Shown: piece after piece, positions 35,731-43,297 of the stretch | Layout of the letters: every line of letters starts with the position of its first letter | How positions within the stretch are numbered: the first letter of the stretch is position 1 | Assembly (NCBI RefSeq): GCF_003594875.1 | Contig: NZ_QZEY01000001.1 | Span: 806,001 to 870,000 of the forward strand | Origin: Bailinhaonella thermotolerans | GTDB taxonomy: Bacteria > Actinomycetota > Actinomycetes > Streptosporangiales > Streptosporangiaceae | Direction of reading: 5' to 3' | DNA: 64,000 nucleotides | Notes under the pieces: generated by a model | The model's database searches: none | Told to the model about the DNA's origin: nothing | Seen by the model: only the letters and a program-made list of their open reading frames with translations | Program-made: the position numbers and the translations under genes

Positions 35731-35780
35731 GTCTGCGACCCTAGCGGACGAACCGCCCCAACCCGCGAACCGACCTGTCC

Positions 35781-35910
35781 CGTACGGCTGACGCGAGCGC
35801 GGCCGTGGGCCGTACGCTCGACGCCGGCCCGGCCCTGAGCCGTACGGTGAGCGCCGGCCGGGCCCTGGGCCGTACGGCCGGCGCGCGCCCGGCCCTGGGC
35901 CGTACGGCTC
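35781..35910. repeat. 30-bp tandem repeat array with CGTACG core
   Basis: CGTACG recurs at exactly 30-bp steps: 35781, 35811, 35841, 35871 and 35901. The intervening bases (GCCGGCCCGGCCCTGGGC-type) are also conserved in the last three units. The final copy runs into the stop codon of pafC. Confidence 0.9.
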
Positions 35911-36874
35911 ACGGGCGGGCGGGCGCGGCGTCGTACAGCGCCAGGGCGGACAGGGCGGTGTCGCGGACCTCCCCGGCCAGCGACGCGGGGGCCACGACCT
36001 TCCCAGCGTCGCCCAGGCGCAGCGCCAGGCGGCGGACCCAGCCGGTGTCGCGCGTGCGCAGCGTGAGGTGCAGGCGCCCCTCGCCCAGCTCGCGGACCTC
36101 CTCGCACGGGTAGTACTCGGCGACCCAGCGGCCGGACGCGCCGACCTCCAGCTCCACCACCGTGTCCTCCGGCGACGGGCGGAACAGCCCCGCCTCGACG
36201 TCCACCGGCTCGGCCTCCGGCGGCGGGGACGCCTGCTCCTCCAGCGCCTCCACCGAGTGCATGCGGTCGAGCCGGAACAGCCGCACGGCCTCGGCCCGGC
36301 GGCACCACCCCTCCAGGTACGACCGGCCGTCGGCGACCACGATCCGCATCGGGTCCACGTCGCGCAGGGTCGTCTCGTCGCGGCCGGGCACGTAGTAGCG
36401 CAGCCGCAGGACCCGCTCGCGGGCCAGCGCGTCGCGGACCACCGCCATCGCGTCGGGCGAGGCCTCGACCTCCACGCTGACCTGGCTGCTCACGGCCGAG
36501 GCGGCGTCGCCGGCGGCGCGCTCCAGCTTGGCGATCACGCGGGCGAGCGCGTCGCGGTCCTCGATCTCGGGCAGCTCGGCGAGCATCCGCAGCGCGACCA
36601 GCAGCGCGCTGGCCTCGTCCACGCCCAGCCGCAGCGGGCGGGCGATGGTGTCGGCGTTGCTGACCAGGATCTCGTCGCCGTCCCAGGACACGTCGATCAG
36701 GTCGCCGGGGGTGTGGCCGGGCAGGCCGCACATCCAGATGAGCTGCAGGTCGTCGATGAGCTGCTTCTCGCTCAGCCCGAACGTGCGGGCCACCTCGCCG
36801 ACGCTCATGCCGGGGTGGGCCTGCAGGTAGGGGACGAGCGTGAGCAGCCGCGGCAGCCGGCTGGCGGAACTCAT
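35909..36874 (-). CDS. pafC: WYL-domain regulator PafC
   Basis: The 321-residue product has an N-terminal winged helix (RLPRLLTLVPYLQAHPGMSVGEVARTFGLSEKQLIDDL, residues 5-45) and a WYL domain (about 130-235, ERVLRLRYYVPGRDET and VVADGRSYLEGWCRRAEAVRLFRLDRM, where YLEGW stands for the WYL motif) followed by a WCX extension. With PafB it forms the activator of the LexA/RecA-independent DNA-damage response known from mycobacteria. Its start overlaps the pafB stop by ATGA, so the two subunits are translated together. A repeat array touches its stop codon. Confidence 0.92.
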   Translation of the reverse strand: MSSASRLPRLLTLVPYLQAHPGMSVGEVARTFGLSEKQLIDDLQLIWMCGLPGHTPGDLIDVSWDGDEILVSNADTIARPLRLGVDEASALLVALRMLAELPEIEDRDALARVIAKLERAAGDAASAVSSQVSVEVEASPDAMAVVRDALARERVLRLRYYVPGRDETTLRDVDPMRIVVADGRSYLEGWCRRAEAVRLFRLDRMHSVEALEEQASPPPEAEPVDVEAGLFRPSPEDTVVELEVGASGRWVAEYYPCEEVRELGEGRLHLTLRTRDTGWVRRLALRLGDAGKVVAPASLAGEVRDTALSALALYDAAPARP

Positions 36875-37818
36875 GAGGACAGCGCTCCCTTCAGTCGGCG
36901 GATCACGGCCTCGCGGGCGTCCGGCGGCTCCACGACCTCGGCGTCGGCCCCGAAGGCGACCACCCAGCCGGCGAACCGCTCGGTGTCGGCGTAGACCAGC
37001 TCGGCCCGGTCCCAGCCGGGTCCGTCGGGCCGCAGGTCGCGGGCGCGGTGCCGCAGGCCCTCGCAGGCGCCCTCGCGCAGCCGTACGACGGCCACCCGGT
37101 CGTGGGGCTGCCGGTCGTAGGGCACGACCATCTCGCGCACGTTGACGCCCTCGGGGACGGTCACCGTGCCGGGGCGGCCGGCGAAGCGCACCTGCCCCTC
37201 GATGCGGCTCAGGCGGAACACGCGCGGCTCGTCGCGGTCGCGGTCGTGCCCGGCGAGGTACCACTTGCCGCGGCGGCTCACCACGCCCCAGGGCTCCACG
37301 ACGCGCTCCCTGGCGGCCTCGTGGCCCGCCGTACGGTAGTGGAAGGCCACCGGGCGCCGGTCACGCACGGCCTCCCACAGCGCCGGGAAGGCGGGGTCGC
37401 GCGTGTCCACGCGGAACTCCAGCGCCCCCGCGCTCGGCTCCTCGGTCTCGGCGCCGGCCGCGCGCAGCTTCAGCAGCGCCCCCGAGGCGGCCTCGGCCAG
37501 GCCCGCGCGCCGCCACACCTGCGCGGCCAGGCCCAGCACGGCGGCCTCGTCGGGCTCGATCGTGATCTCGGGCAGTTCGTACGCCTGCCGGGGGATGCGG
37601 TAGCCGGGCTCGTCGTCCCACGGGTCGGCCCCCACCTCGATGGGGATGCCCAGCTCGCGCAGCTCGCCCTTGTCGCGCTCGAACATGCGCTGGAACGCCT
37701 CGTCGCCCTCCGGGTACCCCGGGACGGCCTGCCGGATCTGCACGGCCGTCAGCGGGCGGCGGGTGTGGAGCAGGCAGATGACGAGATTCAGCAGGCGCTC
37801 AGTCTTCCGCCGTGACAT
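36871..37818 (-). CDS. pafB: WYL-domain regulator PafB
   Basis: The 315-residue product has a winged helix (MSRRKTERLLNLVICLLHTRRPLTAVQIRQAV), a central helical linker and a WYL domain with RPVAFHYRTAG and WYLAGHDRDRDEPRVFRLSRIEG, containing the WYL residues themselves, then a WCX domain. It is the partner of PafC. Despite the name (proteasome accessory factor), the pair regulates DNA repair genes rather than proteolysis. The gene is divergent from the DUF3866 gene across 117 bp, which must hold both promoters. Confidence 0.92.
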   Translation of the reverse strand: MSRRKTERLLNLVICLLHTRRPLTAVQIRQAVPGYPEGDEAFQRMFERDKGELRELGIPIEVGADPWDDEPGYRIPRQAYELPEITIEPDEAAVLGLAAQVWRRAGLAEAASGALLKLRAAGAETEEPSAGALEFRVDTRDPAFPALWEAVRDRRPVAFHYRTAGHEAARERVVEPWGVVSRRGKWYLAGHDRDRDEPRVFRLSRIEGQVRFAGRPGTVTVPEGVNVREMVVPYDRQPHDRVAVVRLREGACEGLRHRARDLRPDGPGWDRAELVYADTERFAGWVVAFGADAEVVEPPDAREAVIRRLKGALSS

Positions 37819-37935
37819 CCGGCCTCCCCGCAGCAGTCATCGTCGTCTCCGCCTCCTCGCGCGCCGTCCTCGCCGAGCGCGCCGCCACGTTCACTCGGCC
37901 TGCGCACGCGCGCAGCCCGACGCTACCCTTCCACC

Positions 37936-39006
37936 GTGATCAGATGGCGTAAGGGCACGGTCTCCCGCGTCCGGCGCGAGTGGCCGGGCGCGATCGAGCT
38001 GGACGTGGCCGTCGAGGATGGGACCGCGGCGCGGGCCCTGGCGTACCCGGCGCTCGTCGGCCGCCCGGAACCCGGCGACACCGTCCTGCTCAACACCACC
38101 GCGCTGGCGATGGGTCTTGGTACGGGAGGGTACGCCATGGTTGTCGCGATTCCCGACCGTTTACCGCCGGATCCCACGGGCCCCGGCCATCTGGTGAAGG
38201 CACGTTACACCCCCGCGCAGGCGACCGTGCTCGGCGCGGACGAGCAGGACTCCCCGCACCACGAGGCCCTGCGCGACGCCGACTCGCTCGACGGCATGCC
38301 GGTGGTGGTCCACGACCTGCACTCGGCCCTCCCCGCGATCCTCGCCGGCCTGCGGATCTCCCGCCCGGACGCCCGCGTCGCCTACGTCATGCTCGACGGC
38401 GGCGCGCTGCCCGCGTGGTTCTCCATGTCGGCGGCGACGCTGCGCGAGCGCGGCTGGCTGGCCGGGACCGTGAGCGTCGGGCAGGCGTTCGGCGGGGACG
38501 TCGAGGCGGTGACGACGCACACGGGCCTGCTCGCGGCCCGGCACGTGCTCGGCGCGGACGTCGCGGTCGTCACCCAGGGGCCCGGCAACCTGGGCACGGG
38601 CACGCGGTGGGGCTTCTCCGGCGTCTCGGCGGGCGAGGCGGTCAACGCGGCCGCCGTCCTGTCCGGCCGCCCGGTCGCCGCGCTGCGCGTCAGCGAGGGC
38701 GACGCGCGTGAGCGCCACGTGGGCGTCTCGCACCACTCCCTGACGGCGTACGGCCGGGTGGCCCTGGCCCCCGCCGACGTCGTGGTCCCGCTGCTGCCCG
38801 GGGAGTTCGGCGATCGGGTGGCGCGGCAGGCCGGGCCGCTGGGAGAGCGCCACCGGCTCGTCCGCGTCCCGGTGGACGGCCTGGAGAAGGCGCTGCGCGA
38901 GGTCCCCGTCCGCCTCTCGACGATGGGCCGCGACCTCGACGGCGACCTCCCCTACTTCCTCACGGCCGCCGCCGCCGGCCGCCACGCCGGCGCGCTCCTC
39001 CCCTGA
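37936..39006 (+). CDS. DUF3866 family protein
   Basis: The 356-residue product matches the actinobacterial DUF3866 family: an N-terminal beta domain (IRWRKGTVSRVRREWPGAIELDV), the segment TALAMGLGTGGYAMVVAI, and a large alpha/beta core with VVVHDLHSALPAILAGLR, YVMLDGGALPAWFS, VTQGPGNLGTGTRWGFSG and HVGVSHHSLTAYGRV. The glycine-rich loops suggest nucleotide or small-ligand binding, but no reaction is known. Its usual place is beside pafBC/tat genes, as here. The GTG start lies immediately before the domain. Confidence 0.85.
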   Translation: MIRWRKGTVSRVRREWPGAIELDVAVEDGTAARALAYPALVGRPEPGDTVLLNTTALAMGLGTGGYAMVVAIPDRLPPDPTGPGHLVKARYTPAQATVLGADEQDSPHHEALRDADSLDGMPVVVHDLHSALPAILAGLRISRPDARVAYVMLDGGALPAWFSMSAATLRERGWLAGTVSVGQAFGGDVEAVTTHTGLLAARHVLGADVAVVTQGPGNLGTGTRWGFSGVSAGEAVNAAAVLSGRPVAALRVSEGDARERHVGVSHHSLTAYGRVALAPADVVVPLLPGEFGDRVARQAGPLGERHRLVRVPVDGLEKALREVPVRLSTMGRDLDGDLPYFLTAAAAGRHAGALLP

Positions 39007-39220
39007 CCCGCGCCGCCCGCCCGGCCCTCCGCCGTACGGCCTGAGCCCCCGGGACGGGGCGCGTGCGGGCCCGCCGTACGCGGTGCCGGGGCGCGGGCTC
39101 AGGCCGTACCGCGGCGGTACCGGCTCAGGCCGTGCGCGGCGGCGCTGGAAGGGCCCGCCGCACGTGACAGGGCCCGCCGTACGCGATGGCGCGGGCGGGC
39201 GGGCCGTACGGGATGACGGG
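39007..39220. repeat. Irregular GTACGGC/GTACGCG repeats
   Basis: Several copies of GCCGTACGGC, CCGCCGTACGCG and CAGGCCGTACCGCGG fill the gap between two convergent genes. Some neighbouring copies are inverted relative to each other, so the region can fold into hairpins and may act as a terminator for both genes. Confidence 0.6.
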
Positions 39221-39703
39221 TCAGGAGGCGGCGGGGACGGCGCCGGTGGCCGCCGGGGCGGGGGCGTCGAAGCGGTCGCGGAAGGTGAAGGCGCGCTCGC
39301 TCGGGCCCTCGGCGCGCAGGAGCGCGAGGCGTTCCATGGCCTCGGCGAGGGTGGGCTCGTAGCCGGCGGGGATCCACCACATCACGACGTACGGCTCGGC
39401 GATGCGCTCGAACCACTCGCGGCGGCGGCGCATGACCTCCAGGTGGCGGCTGCGGTAGACGAAGTCCCACAGCGCCTCCACGGACTCCCACACCGAGAAG
39501 TTGACGAGCAGGAGATCGCCGTAGTCGTGGCCGACCGTCTGCCTGGGGTCGTCGCTCCCCTTCAGCCGCCACACGTAGCCGGGGGACGCCTCGGCGAGCT
39601 GGTTGACGGGTTCGAGCTGGTCCACGAAGTCGGCGAGTCGCGGGGAGTCGATCGGGGCGAGCAGGTGGGCGACATTGAGCTGGGCGAGATGGTACGCGGT
39701 CAC
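39221..39703 (-). CDS. DUF3291 domain protein
   Basis: The 160-residue product matches DUF3291 (a ferredoxin-like alpha/beta-barrel resembling monooxygenase-type dimers): YHLAQLNVAHLLAPIDSP, SPGYVWRLKG, LLVNFSVWESVEALWDFVYRS and PYVVMWWIPAGYEPTLAEAMERL. The inner GTG is chosen because GAGG lies eight bases upstream; a GTG nine bases earlier is possible. It follows the cysteine-containing regulator by 33 bp and is probably co-transcribed with it. No reaction is known for this family. Confidence 0.78.
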   Translation of the reverse strand: MTAYHLAQLNVAHLLAPIDSPRLADFVDQLEPVNQLAEASPGYVWRLKGSDDPRQTVGHDYGDLLLVNFSVWESVEALWDFVYRSRHLEVMRRRREWFERIAEPYVVMWWIPAGYEPTLAEAMERLALLRAEGPSERAFTFRDRFDAPAPAATGAVPAAS

Positions 39704-39736
39704 ATCGCCCACCTCACCACGCCCGCCTCTTCTATG

Positions 39737-40399
39737 TCAATGCTCATTATTTTTAGAAGCCTGGATCGCGACGCAGCACTCCCCCGGCCGCGGGTCCATG
39801 ACCGGCACGCGCGCGTCGCCGCACTCGCGGACCACCCCCTGCAGCAGCGCCAGATTGACCGAGCACACCAGCACCGGCCGGTCCTCGGCCGCGGCGTGGA
39901 AGGGGCAGTTGCGCAGTCGCACCACCCCGTCCTCGTCGTACGGCTCGTAGCCCCGCGCCGCGAGCACCGCCTCGACCCCCGAAGGGCCCCTCTCGGACCC
40001 CGGAACGGGGGTGTCGCGCGCCAGCCGTTCCCCCACGCGCCGGGCGGCCTCCTCCGCCCGCTCCTCGGCGCCCACCGTCTCCACCACCTCGGCCAGCACG
40101 AGCGCCAGCGTCCGGTAGTCGCGCGGCGGCAGGCTCACCGCGTGCTCGGTCCGGGACCGCGCGTAGACCTTCGCGGGCCGCCCCGCCCCCGGCCCCCGCC
40201 GGTCCCCCAGCCGCCGGGTGGCCGTGTCGAGCAGCCCCGCCTCGGCCAGCCGGTCCAGGTGGTGCGCCGCCAGCGTCCGCTGCACCCCCACGGCCTCCGC
40301 CGCCTCGGCCCTCCCCACCTCACGCCCCTGCGCGACGACATAGTCGTACAACGCCCGCCGCACCGGATCGTTCAGCGCCGAGAAGATGTCGTCACCCAC
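39737..40399 (-). CDS. SufR-like helix-turn-helix regulator
   Basis: The 220-residue product has an N-terminal winged helix (FSALNDPVRRALYDYVVAQGREVGRAEAAEAVGVQRTLAAHHLDRL, residues 5-55) and a C-terminal domain with the cysteine arrangement CPF-(13)-C and later ECC (NCPFHAAAEDRPVLVCSVN, then PRPGECCVA). Similar cysteines hold the Fe-S cluster of SufR-type repressors, so the protein may sense iron, oxygen or NO. The GTG start lies four bases after a TAATTC box, consistent with a short or absent leader. No suf genes are nearby; the linked gene encodes a DUF3291 protein. Confidence 0.68.
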   Translation of the reverse strand: MGDDIFSALNDPVRRALYDYVVAQGREVGRAEAAEAVGVQRTLAAHHLDRLAEAGLLDTATRRLGDRRGPGAGRPAKVYARSRTEHAVSLPPRDYRTLALVLAEVVETVGAEERAEEAARRVGERLARDTPVPGSERGPSGVEAVLAARGYEPYDEDGVVRLRNCPFHAAAEDRPVLVCSVNLALLQGVVRECGDARVPVMDPRPGECCVAIQASKNNEH

Positions 40400-40549
40400 C
40401 CCCGAATTATCGCCCCACCACCCCACCACCCCGCCCTGGTGACCAGGCCGCGCCTCGGCGCGGAGGCCGGCGGCGGCGATGGGCATTGAGGTGGCATTGA
40501 GATGGCTCCTGCTCACAGGAGTGGCGGGCCGCCTTCCCCATGGGGTGGG

Positions 40550-40879
40550 ATGAGGGTCATGGATCTTGGCGGGGAGACGTGGCGGGTGGTCCGGGGGGAT
40601 GAGGTGTGCGGCGAGATCACGATCGACGGGGTGGACATGCCGTGGGTGCGCGGTTCGTTCGTGGCCGGGCCCGGATTCGCGGGGGTGAAGCCGCTCTTCG
40701 ATCGGGAGCTGGAGCTGCTGGAGCGGCTCGATGAGGATCCCGAGGCGTGGGAGGCTGCGTACGACCGGGTGGCGGACGCCGTACGCCTGGTGTCGCCGCG
40801 CGGGCCCGTGGCCGATTTCCTGCTCCACGTCCGGGACGGCCGCGCCTGGTTCCGGTGGGACGACGAGCCGCTCACCTAG
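40550..40879 (+). CDS. Conserved hypothetical protein
   Basis: The 109-residue acidic cytoplasmic protein has the patterns WRVVRGDEVCGEITIDGVDMPWVRGSF and FLLHVRDGRAWFRWDD, a beta-rich fold with a helical middle (LFDRELELLERLDEDPEAWE). I recognise no catalytic residues; the organisation recalls small uncharacterised actinobacterial proteins. Two in-frame ATGs three codons apart could start it; the first follows GGGGTGGG. It meets the phosphotransferase gene tail to tail, the two stops overlapping in the palindrome CTAG. Confidence 0.6.
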   Translation: MRVMDLGGETWRVVRGDEVCGEITIDGVDMPWVRGSFVAGPGFAGVKPLFDRELELLERLDEDPEAWEAAYDRVADAVRLVSPRGPVADFLLHVRDGRAWFRWDDEPLT

Positions 40880-41883
40880 GAATCGAGGGTGAGGGTGAGG
40901 TAGGTCAGGGTGGCCCGGGTGTCTTCGGTGTCGGGGTGGGGGCGGCGGAGGGTGTCGGCGTAGACGGCCAGGTCGGCCAGGGGCCACCAGCGGCCGTACA
41001 GGGCGATCGCGGCCGGGGAGGGGGTGCGGCCGGTTCTGCTCTCGTAGCGGGCCAGGGGGTCTTCGCCGGGGGTCGCGGGGGGTTCGCCGAGCATGCCGGT
41101 GAACGTGGTGGTGAGCATCCACAGGTCGCGCTCGGGCGGGGCGATCTGGACGGTCGCCCAGTCGAGCAGCCAGGTCCGCGACGGGGCGCGCAGGACGTTG
41201 CCAGGGTGCGGCTCGCCGTGGGTGACCACCCAGGGGGCGGGGTCGCGGCGGACCTCGCCGGCGAGGCGGTCGAAGTCGGCGAGCCAGGTACGGACCCGGT
41301 CCGCGTGCGCGGTGAGCAGTTCGCGGGCGGCCTCTCCGTGGGGGCCGTCCGTCCACGGGCGGCCGAGGTCGGCGAGGGCGGCGGTCAGCCGGTCCCGGCC
41401 CGGCAGGCGAAGGTCGGCGCGGGCGGCCAGGTGGGCGACCGCGGGGGTGGCGGAGTGCAGGCCGGCCAGGAGGTCGGCCATCTCGGCCAGGTGCTCGGGC
41501 CGGTGGGGGCCGAACTCCCCGGCGGCACCGGCGATCATCGGGAACACCGCCACCGTGTAACGGGGTGAGAGCCGCCGCAGCACGTCGCCGTCTCCGCCCG
41601 GGACCGGGGCGACCACGAAATCGAGCCCGGCGTCGCGGCTCAGGGCCAGGGTCGTCGCCAGCGAGCCGCGCAGCCGGGCGAACTCGTCCTCACGGCCCGC
41701 GTCCCCGGCGTCGAGATCATCGACCTTGACGAACCAATCCGCCCCGCGCCGGTCCGTCACCGACCAGTGATAGCCGCCGAACCCCACCGGAAGGTACTCG
41801 TGCGACCGCGCCTCGACGGACCACCCCTCCTTCAGCGCCGCGATCAGCCGCCCCTCGTCCAAGCCCACCGGTTCGTCCCGCAC
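40876..41883 (-). CDS. APH-family phosphotransferase
   Basis: The 335-residue product is an aminoglycoside-phosphotransferase-fold kinase: an N-terminal lobe with WFVKVDDLD (ATP-binding lysine), the catalytic loop VTHGEPHPGNVL (Brenner motif, with Glu where Asp is commoner) and LLDWATVQIAPPERDLWML in place of the DFG-like segment. Such kinases phosphorylate aminoglycosides, choline, homoserine or other small alcohols. Resistance cannot be concluded from the sequence. The GTG start is chosen to match family length. It is a single gene. Confidence 0.75.
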   Translation of the reverse strand: MRDEPVGLDEGRLIAALKEGWSVEARSHEYLPVGFGGYHWSVTDRRGADWFVKVDDLDAGDAGREDEFARLRGSLATTLALSRDAGLDFVVAPVPGGDGDVLRRLSPRYTVAVFPMIAGAAGEFGPHRPEHLAEMADLLAGLHSATPAVAHLAARADLRLPGRDRLTAALADLGRPWTDGPHGEAARELLTAHADRVRTWLADFDRLAGEVRRDPAPWVVTHGEPHPGNVLRAPSRTWLLDWATVQIAPPERDLWMLTTTFTGMLGEPPATPGEDPLARYESRTGRTPSPAAIALYGRWWPLADLAVYADTLRRPHPDTEDTRATLTYLTLTLDS

Positions 41884-41935
41884 AAGCCCACATTCTCCCA
41901 GCCCACCACCCCGGATGATCAACCGCGGCCCTGCT

Positions 41936-42502
41936 TCAGTGGCAGCGGAGGTCGAGGCCCGCGTCGGTGCTGTCGGAGACCTCGAGGATGAAGGAGCGGG
42001 GGGCGGTGGGCGGGCGCTTGGCGGGGGTGGGGCTCTCGTGGAAGTAGACGGCGGTGTCGGCGCGGTCGTCGTCCACGCCCTCGATGCGGGCGTTCTCGTA
42101 GTAGCGGGCGATCTCCGCTGCGGGCAGGGTCGAGGACAGCGCGAGCCGTACCAGGTAGTCGCAGTGGTTGCCGTTCCCGCGCAGGGTGACCGAGCGTTGC
42201 ACGTCCGCGTCGGCGCGGTGGGTGCGCGGCGGGAGGGGGTGGGCGGCGGCGCGTTCGGCGAGCGCGTCCAGGCGGGCGTCGTCGACCCAGATGGGGATCA
42301 TCACCAGCAGCGCCAGGCCGATCACCGGGGCCAGCAGGGCGGCCAGGCAGCCCGGCGCGCAGCCCCGCCGCCTCCGGCGCGTGCCGCCCGTCTCGCCCCT
42401 GCCACGCGTCTCGCCCATGCCACGCGTCCCGCCGGTCCCGGCCGTGCCGCTTGGGCCGGGTCGCGCGCGCACTCCGTCGCTCTCGCCGCCGCCGTCGTCC
42501 AC
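41936..42502 (-). CDS. Single-pass membrane protein, hypothetical
   Basis: The 188-residue product has a Gly/Arg-rich cytoplasmic segment, one transmembrane helix (GCLAALLAPVIGLALLVMIPIWV, about residues 49-71) and a roughly 115-residue outside domain with two cysteines (GNHCDYL and the C-terminal LRCH), possibly one disulfide. The chosen GTG has GGGGGAG twelve bases upstream; an earlier GTG would add 17 residues. It lies 250 bp downstream of the S26 protease gene on the same strand, so it might be the last gene of the peptide locus, but the repeats between argue for a separate unit. Function unknown. Confidence 0.6.
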   Translation of the reverse strand: MDDGGGESDGVRARPGPSGTAGTGGTRGMGETRGRGETGGTRRRRRGCAPGCLAALLAPVIGLALLVMIPIWVDDARLDALAERAAAHPLPPRTHRADADVQRSVTLRGNGNHCDYLVRLALSSTLPAAEIARYYENARIEGVDDDRADTAVYFHESPTPAKRPPTAPRSFILEVSDSTDAGLDLRCH

Positions 42503-42751
42503 CTTCGTGCGTCTCCCCCGGAATGATCCACGGCGCGCGTTCTCGGCCGCCACCAGGGCCCGGGCGCCGCTCAGCCGGTACGGCCTCGCGCGCCCCCCAC
42601 CCGGTCGTACGGCCTCGCGGTGTCCGGGTCGGGTTCCCGGGCCGACGCCCCTCCTGGTCGGCCTGAAGGATATCCCCGTGGACGGACTCCCCCGATTCCG
42701 GAGATCGTGGACGTCGCGGAGTCGCCCCGTGAGCCGTCCGGGCGGCGCGGC

Positions 42752-43297
42752 CTACGGCGTTCCCGGTGCGCGGCCTCGCCCGGCCCCCGGCCCGCCGCCT
42801 CGGTCCGGCCCGCCGCCTCGGTCCGGCCCGCCGCCTCGGGTGGGGTGGGGGAAGCGGTGGATGGCGACGCCGTAGATCTGGGACTCGGGGACGTACCCGA
42901 AGTGCCGGGAGTCGATCCCGGCCGGATTGTCCGCGCTCAGCACGAGCATGCCCGGCGGGACCACCGCGTCACGGCCGGCGGTCCGGCTCGGCAGCAGGTA
43001 CGGCGGCGCGGGCTGCCCGGCCGTCGCGGCGATCCGCTTGACCATCAGCGCCCGGCGGTCCCGGGACGGCGGCGCGCCCGGCCGTACGCGCGGGTAGGCG
43101 ACCGCGATCTGCCCGGCGCGCAGGGCCGAGGGCCTCCGCCGCCGGACGAGCAGCCGGTCGCCGTCCCGCACCGCCGGTTCCATGCTGTCGCCGCGCACGC
43201 GGACCAGCAGGAACGCCCGCCGCAGCGCCACCAGCGCCACCACCGCCGCCCCCGCCAGCAGCGGGACCGCGAGTGGTACGGCTCCCGCCGCGCTCAC
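42752..43297 (-). CDS. S26-family signal peptidase-like protease
   Basis: The 181-residue product has an N-terminal hydrophobic segment (about 6-25) and the Ser/Lys dyad of type I signal peptidases: RVRGDSMEPAVRDGDRLLV with Ser38 and LMVKRIAATAG with Lys87, plus the box LVLSADNPAGIDSRHFG. These enzymes cleave AxA sites outside the membrane. Its GTG start overlaps the ABC exporter stop by GTGA, so it is translated with the exporter. This is unusual for a housekeeping peptidase and suggests dedication to the ten-cysteine peptide, whose leader ends in AEAAA. The C-terminal tail contains a GGGPDR repeat. Confidence 0.82.
   Translation of the reverse strand: MSAAGAVPLAVPLLAGAAVVALVALRRAFLLVRVRGDSMEPAVRDGDRLLVRRRRPSALRAGQIAVAYPRVRPGAPPSRDRRALMVKRIAATAGQPAPPYLLPSRTAGRDAVVPPGMLVLSADNPAGIDSRHFGYVPESQIYGVAIHRFPHPTRGGGPDRGGGPDRGGGPGAGRGRAPGTP

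Noticed and set aside
35781-35910. Regular 30-bp repeats as a CRISPR array
   Set aside because: There are no unique spacers of constant length; the whole unit is repeated, and no cas genes are present.
40876-41883. Aminoglycoside or spectinomycin resistance gene
   Set aside because: Only the general APH kinase fold is visible; substrate-specific residues cannot be judged, so a resistance name would be unsupported.
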